Assembly (NCBI RefSeq): GCF_003994855.1
Contig: NZ_CP034142.1
Location: 1,178,001-1,242,000, forward strand
Source of the DNA: Marinobacter sp. NP-4(2019)
Lineage (GTDB): Bacteria; Pseudomonadota; Gammaproteobacteria; Pseudomonadales; Oleiphilaceae
Direction: 5' to 3'
Length of the DNA: 64,000 nucleotides
Positions 24,972 through 33,134 of the stretch are shown one piece after another. Within the stretch, counting starts at the first letter, position 1; each line of letters starts with the position of its first letter. The translations under genes were made by a program, and so were the position numbers. The notes below the pieces were generated by a model. That model searched no databases. It was not told the DNA's origin and was given only the letters and a program-made list of their open reading frames with translations.

Positions 24972-26036
24972 ATGTCCCAGCGCAAGATCATACATGTGGA
25001 TTGCGACTGCTTTTATGCCGCCGTGGAGATGCGGGACGATCCCTCGCTGAGGGAGGTTCCCCTTGCCGTGGGCGGAGAAGGCGGCCGGGGTGTGGTGACC
25101 ACCTGTAATTACCGCGCCCGGGCGTTCGGGGTGCGTTCTGCCATGCCGGGCGGGGAAGCCCGCCGTCTGTGCCCGGGGCTGGTGACGGTGCCGCCGGACA
25201 TGGCGCGATACCGGGCCGTGTCGCAGCAGGTCATGGCGATTCTGCGTGAGCTGACCGACCTGGTGGAACCGCTCTCCCTGGACGAGGCGTTCCTGGACGT
25301 CAGCGATGTTATCGATCACAAGGGCAGTGCCACGTTGATGGCTCAGTACCTTCGCCAGCGCGTGAGGGACGAAGTCGGCATTACAATCTCCGCTGGCGTG
25401 GCGCCCAATAAATTTCTTGCCAAAATCGCCAGTGACTGGAAGAAGCCGGACGGCCTGTTCGTGATTCGTCCCGGAGATGTGGAAAGCTTTGTGGCCGAAC
25501 TGCCGGTGGAGAAGCTGTTTGGCGTGGGGCAGGTCACCGCCGGCAAGCTCCATGCCCTGGGGGTGAGCACCTGTGGCGACCTGCAGGCCATCGGCGCGGA
25601 GGTGCTGGTGGACCGGTTTGGCAAGCAGGGCTATCGCCTGCATGAGATGGCGTTTGGCCGCGACGAACGTCCGGTGGTGGTCTCCCGCATTGCCAAGTCC
25701 CTGAGTGTGGAACGGACCTTTTCCCAGGATCTGCCGGATAAGGCCGCTTGTGAGTCGGTCATGGCCTCACTGGTGGCTGACCTGAATCTGCGTCTGAATC
25801 GTAAGGCCCGTGACAAGCCGATCCATAAACTGTTTATCAAGATCCGCTACAGTGATTTCTCAACCCACACTCTGGAACGGGTCAGGGAACCTATCCGGGA
25901 GCCCGGAGTGGAAGACTTTGGTCCCCTGCTGGATGAGTTGGTGACGGACAGTGCCCGTCCGGTTCGGCTGCTGGGGTTGGGGGTGCGTTTTCGCAACGAG
26001 GACTCTCCGGTCACGCAATTGCGGCTGTTCGACTAG
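24972..26036 (+). CDS. dinB: DNA polymerase IV
   Basis: Y-family error-prone polymerase for translesion synthesis. The 354-aa protein has the catalytic acidic residues D10 (H-V-D-C-D-C-F-Y-A) and D104/E105 (S-L-D-E-A-F-L-D-V), the K-x-x-S-D-x-x-K-P-D-G motif, and the little-finger domain. ATG 24972 fits the family start (M-S-Q-R-K-I-I-H-V-D). A LexA box directly upstream implies SOS induction. The C-terminal Q-L-R-L-F-D resembles the beta-clamp binding peptide. Confidence 0.97.
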   Translation: MSQRKIIHVDCDCFYAAVEMRDDPSLREVPLAVGGEGGRGVVTTCNYRARAFGVRSAMPGGEARRLCPGLVTVPPDMARYRAVSQQVMAILRELTDLVEPLSLDEAFLDVSDVIDHKGSATLMAQYLRQRVRDEVGITISAGVAPNKFLAKIASDWKKPDGLFVIRPGDVESFVAELPVEKLFGVGQVTAGKLHALGVSTCGDLQAIGAEVLVDRFGKQGYRLHEMAFGRDERPVVVSRIAKSLSVERTFSQDLPDKAACESVMASLVADLNLRLNRKARDKPIHKLFIKIRYSDFSTHTLERVREPIREPGVEDFGPLLDELVTDSARPVRLLGLGVRFRNEDSPVTQLRLFD

Positions 26037-26047
26037 CGCCCGGTCTA

Positions 26048-26617
26048 TCAGGCAAACAGTATCCACACCGGTGCGGCCAAAGCAGAGACCGAAAGGGCGC
26101 CAAGGCAGCCGCCGATCAAAGCCCCGGCAGCGACATCGCTGGGGTAGTGCAGGCCCAGCACGACTCGAGAGGCCGCTACACTCAGGGTGAATGGTAACAG
26201 TGGCCAGAACAGGTTGGGTGCCAGCAGCGCAATCATGGTGGTGAAGCACACGGCGTGCAGGGTGTGGCCGGACGGAAAGCTGTATCTGTCCAGCGGTGGT
26301 GTGCCGCAATTGATGCTGGGAAATGAGATGAACGGCCGCTCACGGATCAACCAGCGTTTGAGCAGCTTGTAGGTCACCGTGCAGGTAAGTCCGGTGGCAA
26401 CCATCAGCAGGGCAAGAGCCAGCCCATCGTCGGGACGGATGACCGGCATGGCAAGAATCAGCATATACCACAGCCAGCCGTCACCCAGGCGACTGACCAG
26501 TTGAAAGTAGCTGTGCACCGGACGAAAGCGCAGGCTGCGGTTAATGGCCTGGCAAAAGGCGTATTCCCGCTGGTCCACCAGATTAAAGAAGCGAGATGCT
26601 TTGGTTGTTGATGGCAT
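26048..26617 (-). CDS. PAP2-family phosphatase
   Basis: 189-aa inner-membrane phosphatase with about five to six helices. All three PAP2 signatures are present: K-R-W-L-I-R-E-R-P, P-S-G-H and S-R-V-V-L-G-L-H-Y-P-S-D. Substrates in the family include phosphatidate, phosphatidylglycerol phosphate and undecaprenyl pyrophosphate. ATG 26617 overlaps the 3' end of the upstream glycosyltransferase by 35 bp, so both are co-translated. With a PhoB-type site ahead of the pair, dephosphorylating phosphatidate to diacylglycerol for glycolipid synthesis is a plausible role (inference). Confidence 0.88.
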   Translation of the reverse strand: MPSTTKASRFFNLVDQREYAFCQAINRSLRFRPVHSYFQLVSRLGDGWLWYMLILAMPVIRPDDGLALALLMVATGLTCTVTYKLLKRWLIRERPFISFPSINCGTPPLDRYSFPSGHTLHAVCFTTMIALLAPNLFWPLLPFTLSVAASRVVLGLHYPSDVAAGALIGGCLGALSVSALAAPVWILFA

Positions 26618-27803
26618 GGTAATTGGCCTTTGTTGGCTGATTGAAGACCAGTTGTTCAAACTGCTCGATCTGGCTGGCCCAGTTCAGTTCCAGGGCGTCC
26701 AGGCGTGCCTGGGCGCGGATTCGGTTCAGCAGCGTGGGTTGGTCGGCCAGGCGCAGGGCGTTGTCCACGAAGCTTTCATCGTCATCCAATGGCGCCTTCA
26801 TGCCATTCTCTTCCTGGCGAATGTGTTCGCTGGCAGCGGCATCGTCGAAGGCCACTACGCCCAGGCCGCTGGCCATGGCTTCGGTCACCACGTTGCCAAA
26901 GGTGTCGGTTTTACTGGGGAACAGGAAGATATCTCCGGAGGCGTAGTGGCGAGCCAGGTCATCCCCGCGCCGGGTACCGCAGAAAATGTACTCCGGGTGG
27001 CGCGCTTCCAACTGTTTGCGCAGCGGACCGTCACCCACCAGGACAAACCGGGTCTGGGGATGCAGTCCTCGAAGGCGTTCAAAACAGGCGACGGCCATCT
27101 GCAGGTTTTTCTCGGAGGCCAGCCGGCCCACATAGAGCACGGCCCGGTCGTTGTCCTTCAGCCCCCATTGTCGGCGCAAGCTCTCGTCACGTTGATGCGG
27201 GCTGAAGCGGTGGCAGTCAACGCCGCGGCTCCAGAGGCCCGTCGGAGTGATGCCCATTTTCGCAACTGTGTCCTGCATTTTTCGAGTGGGTACCAGGGTG
27301 ACGGCGGTGCGATTGTGAAACCAGCGTCCGTAGGCGCAGAGCAGCTTTTCCAGGAATCCTGCACCGTAATAGCGGCTGTAGGCGTGGAAATTGGTGTGAA
27401 AGCCGGAGCTGACCGGTATGCCCAACCGCCTGGCGGCGTTGACGGCCGCCAGGCCAAGTGGCCCCTGGGTGGCGACGTAAACCGCTTCCGGCCGGTTCTC
27501 TTTCCACAGTTTCGTCAACGAGCGGGCCCCTGCCACTCCGAAACGGAGAGCCGGGTAGCCGGGCAGGGGCAGGCCGGTCACCACGTGTTCGGCAGAAAAC
27601 AACTGGTCGCCGGCGTGGGCCACCTGTCCTTTTGTTTCATGTTGCTGGCGGGGGCGTACCACGGTTACCCGGTGCCCACGTTGCAGCAGGCCCTGACACA
27701 AGTGCCTCAAGGTGTTCGCCACGCCGTTGATTTCTGGAGGAAAGGTCTCCGAAACAATGGTAATGTGACTGCAGCGCCTGATGGCCTGAGATGAATTGGT
27801 CAC
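26583..27803 (-). CDS. GT4-family glycosyltransferase (MgtA/PimB-like)
   Basis: Retaining glycosyltransferase with two Rossmann domains (GT-B). The N-terminus has I-V-S-E-T-F-P-P-E-I-N-G-V-A-N-T-L; the C-terminal domain has L-Y-V-G-R-L-A-S-E-K-N-L and the E-x7-E-like region T-D-T-F-G-N-V-V-T-E-A-M-A-S-G. Relatives glycosylate diacylglycerol or phosphatidylinositol. GTG 27803 has AGGA at 6 nt and fits a transcript start near 27830 implied by the promoter; ATG 27830 (415 aa) is the alternative. It overlaps the PAP2 gene. The substrate is inferred. Confidence 0.88.
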   Translation of the reverse strand: MTNSSQAIRRCSHITIVSETFPPEINGVANTLRHLCQGLLQRGHRVTVVRPRQQHETKGQVAHAGDQLFSAEHVVTGLPLPGYPALRFGVAGARSLTKLWKENRPEAVYVATQGPLGLAAVNAARRLGIPVSSGFHTNFHAYSRYYGAGFLEKLLCAYGRWFHNRTAVTLVPTRKMQDTVAKMGITPTGLWSRGVDCHRFSPHQRDESLRRQWGLKDNDRAVLYVGRLASEKNLQMAVACFERLRGLHPQTRFVLVGDGPLRKQLEARHPEYIFCGTRRGDDLARHYASGDIFLFPSKTDTFGNVVTEAMASGLGVVAFDDAAASEHIRQEENGMKAPLDDDESFVDNALRLADQPTLLNRIRAQARLDALELNWASQIEQFEQLVFNQPTKANYHAINNQSISLL

Positions 27804-27836
27804 GGTGCGTCCTGTGTTTCCCTGAATCATGTTTCC

Positions 27837-27881
27837 ACTATGGGAAGTCGCTGTGACAGTTATGCGACAGCCCCGTGACAA
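27837..27881 (-). promoter_or_regulatory. PhoB-type box and -10 of the glycosyltransferase-PAP2 operon
   Basis: Read on the minus strand, three 7-mers TTGTCAC, CTGTCGC and CTGTCAC are each separated by 4 bp (GGGG, ATAA), the 11-bp period of PhoB half-sites (consensus CTGTCAT). Exactly 10 bp after the last comes CATAGT (27837-27842) as -10. The E. coli phoA promoter has the same arrangement. Confidence 0.8.
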
Positions 27882-27917
27882 TCTGTTTACCTTTTGATCA
27901 GACGAAGCGGAGAAACT

Positions 27918-28955
27918 ATGCAGACGCGCAAGCTCGGCAACACCGAAATCGATGTCAGCCTGATTTGCCTGGGTACCATGACCTGGGGCGAACAGAACAC
28001 GGAACAGGAAGCGTTTGAGCAACTGGACCTGGCGGTTTCCGAAGGCATTAACTTCATTGATGCGGCGGAAATGTACCCGGTGCCGCCACGAGTCGAAACC
28101 CAGGGGCGGACCGAGCAGTATCTTGGCAACTGGCTGGCCCGCCGTGGTCGGCGGGATGATCTGGTGATTGCGTCCAAGGTATCAGGGCCGGGGAATGGTC
28201 TGGGCTATCTCCGGGACGGTCCCCGGCTGACCCGAGATCACATTCGTCAGGCCTGTGATGACAGCCTGAGACGTCTGCAAACCGATTACATTGATCTGTA
28301 CCAGGTGCACTGGCCGGATCGGAACACCAATTTCTTTGGCAAGCTGGGTTACGTCCATAACCCTGAGGAGCAGTTGACTCCGATTGAAGAAACCCTTTCG
28401 GCCCTCGATGAGTTGGTGAAAGAGGGCAAGGTTCGTCACATCGGGCTGTCCAATGAAACGCCCTGGGGTGCCATGGAGTATCTGAGGCTTTCCCGGGAAA
28501 AGGGCTGGCCACGAGCGGTCAGTATCCAGAATCCCTACAACCTGCTGAACCGTTCTTACGAAGTGGGGATGGCGGAGGTGTCACACCGGGAGCAGGCCGG
28601 GCTGCTGGCGTATTCGCCCCTGGCGTTCGGAATGCTGTCCGGCAAGTACCTGGACGGCCAACGTCCACCGAAGGCACGGTTGACCCTGTTTGAGCGCTTC
28701 AGCCGGTATTCCGGCGGTCGTGGCGAAGCCGCTACCCGCGCCTATGTGAATCTGGCTCAAGCACATGGGCTATCGCCGGTGCAACTTGCCCTGGCCTGGG
28801 TGAACAGCCGGGACTTTGTTACCAGCAATATCATCGGGGCCACGACCATGGCGCAGTTGAGGGAAAACATCGGTTCGGCGCGGATCACATTGAGTAACGA
28901 AGTGATTGAAGCCATTGAAGCTATTCATCAGGAGTATACTTACCCCTGCCCCTGA
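27918..28955 (+). CDS. tas: Tas-like NADP(H)-dependent aldo-keto reductase
   Basis: 345-aa TIM-barrel oxidoreductase that aligns with E. coli Tas over its whole length, sharing L-G-T-M-T-x-G-E-Q-N, the D-A-A-E-M-Y-P-V-P-P-R-x-E-T-Q-G stretch with catalytic Asp and Tyr, W-P-x-R-x-T-N-x-F-G-K-L-G-Y, and the C-terminal Y-T-Y-P-C-P. The physiological substrate is unknown (E. coli tas was found as a suppressor of tyrosine auxotrophy). ATG 27918 has GGAGA at suitable spacing. It is divergent from the PhoB-controlled operon. Confidence 0.93.
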   Translation: MQTRKLGNTEIDVSLICLGTMTWGEQNTEQEAFEQLDLAVSEGINFIDAAEMYPVPPRVETQGRTEQYLGNWLARRGRRDDLVIASKVSGPGNGLGYLRDGPRLTRDHIRQACDDSLRRLQTDYIDLYQVHWPDRNTNFFGKLGYVHNPEEQLTPIEETLSALDELVKEGKVRHIGLSNETPWGAMEYLRLSREKGWPRAVSIQNPYNLLNRSYEVGMAEVSHREQAGLLAYSPLAFGMLSGKYLDGQRPPKARLTLFERFSRYSGGRGEAATRAYVNLAQAHGLSPVQLALAWVNSRDFVTSNIIGATTMAQLRENIGSARITLSNEVIEAIEAIHQEYTYPCP

Positions 28956-29181
28956 GTGGCCCGCCCTGACGCCTTTTCCGGGAGTGTGTCGGGGCAAAGT
29001 TCCGTCGACGAGACGTCATGAAACCCGGGTCGACACTTTATTGACATAAATAGTTTCATTTGGTGACAAATAACCGACCATTATGTGTGCGGATTCACAT
29101 CTTTCTGGCCTAGAATCATTAGACTTTAGCCTTATACAAACGTAGACTGCCGCTCTAATAAAAAAGGTCGTTAGAAGTATC

Positions 29182-29499
29182 ATGATTATCCGCATTTTTG
29201 TCGCTCTGTTAGCCCTCAATATGGTTGCGTTCGTTGTTCGCGCTGAAGCTGAAGAACGAGTCATTGCCGATGAAAGCGTCGCCGAGGATGTATACGAACT
29301 TCAGGAGCGGATGGCGGGCGATTTTGAGCGTGACGATTCCGAAGACGCCCTGACCGAAATAGGTTCCCGTCTGTTGAGCCTCAGCCTGATTCGTTCCGAC
29401 TCCGATGGCAAACGCTACGCATCTGATCGTGCCCGTGCGGACCACGGCGTGGCCCTGCTGGAAGAGGGTGCGGCCCTCAATCTGAAGTGGAATTTCTGA
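29182..29499 (+). CDS. Small secreted protein of unknown function
   Basis: 105-aa protein with an N-terminal signal peptide (M-I-I-R-I-F-V-A-L-L-A-L-N-M-V-A-F-V-V-R-A-E-A), predicted to be cleaved near residue 23-25. The mature part of about 80 residues is acidic and charged (E-A-E-E-R-V, F-E-R-D-D-S-E-D-A-L) with no cysteine and no recognised domain. I do not recognise the family. It stands alone in a 226-bp gap after tas and 133 bp before the CoA-transferase gene. Confidence 0.7.
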   Translation: MIIRIFVALLALNMVAFVVRAEAEERVIADESVAEDVYELQERMAGDFERDDSEDALTEIGSRLLSLSLIRSDSDGKRYASDRARADHGVALLEEGAALNLKWNF

Positions 29500-29632
29500 C
29501 CGGTCCGATACCTCTGTAATCTCCCCCGAATTTGCCGTTATAGCCTCCGAATAAGTCGCCTGGCTCATTGCCTGCACACACCTCTCGTGTGATGATCCCC
29601 TCCGGAACCCTTCATGAAGGTTATAAAGGAGT

Positions 29633-31840
29633 ATGGATATGGTGGCAGAAGCGCCATTGCGCCTGAGTGATACCAATGCCTGTGTGGACGCTGTTATAGC
29701 GCGGGTGGGCAAAAACATCACCCTCGGACTGCCCTTGGGATTGGGTAAGCCCGTCCGGTTTGTGAATGCGCTATATCAGCGTGCCAAGGACGACCCCTCC
29801 ATTAACCTTCACATTGTTACTGCGCTTTCCCTGCTCGCTCCTCAGGGCAGTTCCTCTCTGGAAAAGCGTTTTATGGGACCGTTTGCCGAGCGTCTGTATG
29901 GACGTATTCCGGAGCTGAAGTACGCCCGGGATGTCAGTGCCAACCGCCTGCCGGACAACGTCAAAGTGTCCGAATTTTTCTTCAAGGCCGGGTCGTTCCT
30001 CCATAACACGGATCAGCAGCGCAATTACGTTTGTACCAATTACACTCACGCAGTGCGGGATTTGATGGCTCTGGGCGTGAATGTGATCGGGCAGATGGTG
30101 GCGCCCGGGGGTGGCTCGGGGCAGGTCAGCCTCAGCTCCAATCCGGATCTTTCCCTGGACTTGTTGCCTCTTATGCGTGAGCGGGAGGCTGAGGGAACGC
30201 CGGTGGCGGTTGTCGGTGAACTCAATGAATATCTCCCGTTTATGGGCCAGCATGCAGCCATTGAGGAGGCTGACTTCGATGTTCTGTTGGAGCATCAGGC
30301 TTCGGATTATCCATTGTTCTCCGCGCCGCAAATGGCGATCGGTCCGGAAGATCACCTGATTGGTTTCTATGCCAGCACCCTGCTCAGGGACGGTGGCACC
30401 CTGCAGGTAGGTATAGGCTCCCTGGGGGCGGCCCTGGTAAACAGCACGATCCTGAGGCACAAGCAAAACGTTGACTGGAAAGCGGTCTTCGACCACTTGA
30501 AAGTCGCGGACCGGTTTCCGTTTGTGAATGAAATCGGCGGGACCGCCCCTTTCGAGCAGGGGTTGTATGGCTGCAGCGAAATGATGGTCGATGGTTTCAT
30601 ATATCTGATGAAGTCTGGCGTCCTGGCCCGGGAAGTCTATGATCACGCAGGCCTGCAGACCCTCATTAATAACGGCGACATCGGGCAGGAGGTTTCGCTG
30701 GCAACGCTGGATGTGTTGCGTCGGGAAAAGCTCATCGACTCCCCCATGCGGGCGCGGGATGTCCATTGGCTGACCCGCTTCGGTATTTTCAGGAGCACGG
30801 TCGAGTTCAAGGGCGGTCGACTCAGGATAGGGGAGCAATCGCTGGATGCGGACCTGGATGATGCCGACTCCAGGGAGGCCATTCGCGACCTGGCGCTGGG
30901 TGAGCGACTGACCGGTGGCGTTGTCATGCATGGTGGCTTCTATGTCGGGCCAGAATCGTTTTACCAGGCCTTGCGGGATTTGTCCGCCGAGGACCGTGAG
31001 CGCATCTGCATGACCAGCGTAAATTACATCAATCATCTCTACGATCACGCCTTCGGTAATCAGCGGCTAAAAGCTGCCCAGCGGGCTCACAGCCGGTTTA
31101 TCAATTCGACCATGATGTACACGCTCAACGGGGCTGCTGTTTCCGATGGCCTGGATGATGGTCGTGTGGTCAGCGGGGTGGGTGGGCAGTATAACTTTGT
31201 TGCCATGGCCCATGAGCTGCCCGCTGCCCGTTCGATCCTGACGTTACGGAGTACCCGCCAATCCGGCGGTGAGACAGTGTCCAATATTGTGTTCAGCTAT
31301 GGCCATTGCACCATTCCACGACATCTGCGGGATATAGTGGTGACCGAATATGGCATCGCCGATCTGCGTGGGCAGTCCGACGAACAGGTCTATCTGAGAC
31401 TGATCCGTATTGCCGACTCCCGCTTCCAGCAGGATCTGTTGAAACAGGCCCAGAAGGCAGGCAAGGTGGCGCCGGATTTCAGGCTGCCCGCTGACTGGTG
31501 TAATAACACGCCGGAGTCTGTGCGTAAGGCGGTGGCCATCAGCGGAAGCGATCAATTGTTCCCGGCATTTCCCTTTGGCCGTGACTTCACAGACGAAGAG
31601 CTGACCCTGGGCAAGGCGCTGAAAACCCTGAAGGCCGCAACGTCGACCCGACGTGGTAAACTGGGGACCTTGTGGCAGGCCTTTCGCGAAAAGGATGAGG
31701 ACGGTCGCTACGCGTCGCTGCTGCAGCGCATGGGGCTGGAACATCCCCGGGGGCTGAGAGCCAGGCTTGATCGGCGCCTGGTCATTCATGGCTTGCGTAA
31801 ACTTGATACACCATTGAATACGGGAAACAAAGAGACCTGA
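29633..31840 (+). CDS. Acetyl-CoA hydrolase/transferase-family protein, long form
   Basis: 735-aa protein related to acetyl-CoA hydrolases and CoA transferases. It has an N-terminal CoA-transferase-like domain and a C-terminal acetyl-CoA hydrolase domain, with G-V-G-G-Q-Y-N-F-V-A-M-A-H and V-V-T-E-Y-G-I-A-D-L-R-G typical of the latter. Usual family members are about 430-550 aa; this one carries an insert around 330-470 and a C-terminal extension. An AAAGGAG box sits 1-7 bp before ATG 29633, followed by a second ATG at 29639. It shares one base with the FKBP gene. The reaction is not determinable from sequence. Confidence 0.85.
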   Translation: MDMVAEAPLRLSDTNACVDAVIARVGKNITLGLPLGLGKPVRFVNALYQRAKDDPSINLHIVTALSLLAPQGSSSLEKRFMGPFAERLYGRIPELKYARDVSANRLPDNVKVSEFFFKAGSFLHNTDQQRNYVCTNYTHAVRDLMALGVNVIGQMVAPGGGSGQVSLSSNPDLSLDLLPLMREREAEGTPVAVVGELNEYLPFMGQHAAIEEADFDVLLEHQASDYPLFSAPQMAIGPEDHLIGFYASTLLRDGGTLQVGIGSLGAALVNSTILRHKQNVDWKAVFDHLKVADRFPFVNEIGGTAPFEQGLYGCSEMMVDGFIYLMKSGVLAREVYDHAGLQTLINNGDIGQEVSLATLDVLRREKLIDSPMRARDVHWLTRFGIFRSTVEFKGGRLRIGEQSLDADLDDADSREAIRDLALGERLTGGVVMHGGFYVGPESFYQALRDLSAEDRERICMTSVNYINHLYDHAFGNQRLKAAQRAHSRFINSTMMYTLNGAAVSDGLDDGRVVSGVGGQYNFVAMAHELPAARSILTLRSTRQSGGETVSNIVFSYGHCTIPRHLRDIVVTEYGIADLRGQSDEQVYLRLIRIADSRFQQDLLKQAQKAGKVAPDFRLPADWCNNTPESVRKAVAISGSDQLFPAFPFGRDFTDEELTLGKALKTLKAATSTRRGKLGTLWQAFREKDEDGRYASLLQRMGLEHPRGLRARLDRRLVIHGLRKLDTPLNTGNKET

Positions 31841-32298
31841 TGCAAAAACCTGATGTTTTTACTGTTCACTATGTCCTGAAGAACAAGATCGGGGAGCTGG
31901 TTGATACGTCGGAGGGGAGTGAGCCGCTGCACTTCCTGTATGGCAGCCAGGGTGTAATCACCGGCATTCAGGAGGCGGTAAAGGACCGGAATGTGGGGGA
32001 TTGCCTGGAAGTGACCGTGCCGCCCTCGATGGCATACGGGGAACATAACCCGGAACTGATTCGCAAGGTGCCACGCTCCATGTTTGAGGGGGTGGAAAAT
32101 CTCGAGATCGGTATGAAGTTCCAGACCAACACCGGAGACAGCGCCCAGATCGTCCAGGTGGTCGGTATTGACGGCAATCTGGTGAAGGTGGATGCCAACC
32201 ATCCACTGGCGGGCTTTACCCTGTACTTTGACCTGGAAATTGTCGGTCGGCGGGAGGCCACGGAAGAAGAGGTGGCGCAGGGGCGCCCGCTGTACTGA
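31840..32298 (+). CDS. FKBP-type peptidyl-prolyl cis-trans isomerase (SlyD/SlpA-like)
   Basis: 152-aa prolyl isomerase and chaperone. The FKBP core (Y-V-L-K-N-K-I-G-E-L-V-D-T-S and L-H-F-L-Y-G) is interrupted by an insert-in-flap domain (about 70-125, P-P-S-M-A-Y-G-E-H-N-P), as in SlyD and SlpA. The His/Cys-rich metal-binding tail of SlyD is absent, so SlpA-like is the better description. The start shares one base with the upstream stop, which implies coupling. Confidence 0.9.
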   Translation: MQKPDVFTVHYVLKNKIGELVDTSEGSEPLHFLYGSQGVITGIQEAVKDRNVGDCLEVTVPPSMAYGEHNPELIRKVPRSMFEGVENLEIGMKFQTNTGDSAQIVQVVGIDGNLVKVDANHPLAGFTLYFDLEIVGRREATEEEVAQGRPLY

Positions 32299-32319
32299 GC
32301 GGGGATTGGCTGTAGGGTG

Positions 32320-33114
32320 TTATGCATGACGTATTGCCTCTGCTCCCTCCTTGTTGGCCTCCATGGCCCGCGCCTGATAGATTTGCTGCACACCAGCGGC
32401 AATCGTTTCCCGTAGTTGTTCTGTCACTTCCGTCAGTGGTCTGTTGCCGTCAACCTGGATCGGCGGGTGAAAGATGACGGTCACATCTACTGCCGGGTGA
32501 CGCAGCAGGCGTGGCAAGTGGGACTGGAACTCGTCGTCGCCGATAAACGGCGTCAGGTGGTCAGGTCTTCCCTGTCGAGTATAACCGATGCTGATGCCCT
32601 GAATGGCAACACCGGCTTCCGGCGCGGCCTGAAGCAGCCGGCTGTGAAACGGAAGTACGGACAATCCTGAGCTGGTTGTGCCTTCCGGAAAGACCAACAC
32701 CGATTGTCCCCCGCTCAGGACGGAGGTGATTTCCCGCCTGGCTTCCCGGGCCCTGCCACCACCACGGACAATGAACAGGGTGCCGGCCTGTCGCGCAAGC
32801 CAGCCAATGACAGGCCAGCGACTGACTTCCGCCTTGGACAGGAACCGAAGAGGTGTGGCGCCACCGAGAACCGGTATATCGGACCAGGAGATGTGATTGC
32901 TCACCAGAAGCACAGGGCCAGAAGCCGGTAGGCCCTGCTGACGAATTCGCAGGCCCAGGCAACGGCTGGCTCCATGAAAGCAGAAGCGGGCAATGGGTGC
33001 CCGGTCAATCGCCCGGCGGGTGACGGTTTCCGCTATCAGGCAGCTTACGGCGATCAGGGCGGTCGCGAGGAGAAAAGCGGAGAACAGCGTCAGTCTCAGG
33101 ACCAGTCGAATCAT
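32320..33114 (-). CDS. olsA: 1-acyl-glycerol-3-phosphate acyltransferase family, probable OlsA
   Basis: 264-aa membrane acyltransferase with an N-terminal hydrophobic helix and the PlsC motifs N-H-I-S-W-S-D (H-x4-D) and F-P-E-G-T-T. Directly downstream of an OlsB-like gene (20-bp gap), it most likely acylates lyso-ornithine lipid to ornithine lipid. The same motifs would fit PlsC, so the OlsA call rests on the neighbour. ATG 33114 is chosen; the frame is open upstream into olsB. Confidence 0.82.
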   Translation of the reverse strand: MIRLVLRLTLFSAFLLATALIAVSCLIAETVTRRAIDRAPIARFCFHGASRCLGLRIRQQGLPASGPVLLVSNHISWSDIPVLGGATPLRFLSKAEVSRWPVIGWLARQAGTLFIVRGGGRAREARREITSVLSGGQSVLVFPEGTTSSGLSVLPFHSRLLQAAPEAGVAIQGISIGYTRQGRPDHLTPFIGDDEFQSHLPRLLRHPAVDVTVIFHPPIQVDGNRPLTEVTEQLRETIAAGVQQIYQARAMEANKEGAEAIRHA

Positions 33115-33134
33115 TTCCACAGGAAACTCCTTCG

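Noticed and set aside
29041..29046. Consensus TTGACA as -35 for the small secreted protein
   Set aside because: No acceptable -10 is found 16-18 bp downstream.
29771..31048. Long open frame of about 425 codons on the minus strand
   Set aside because: It is antisense to the CoA-transferase-family gene, has no recognisable domain and reflects codon bias on the coding strand.
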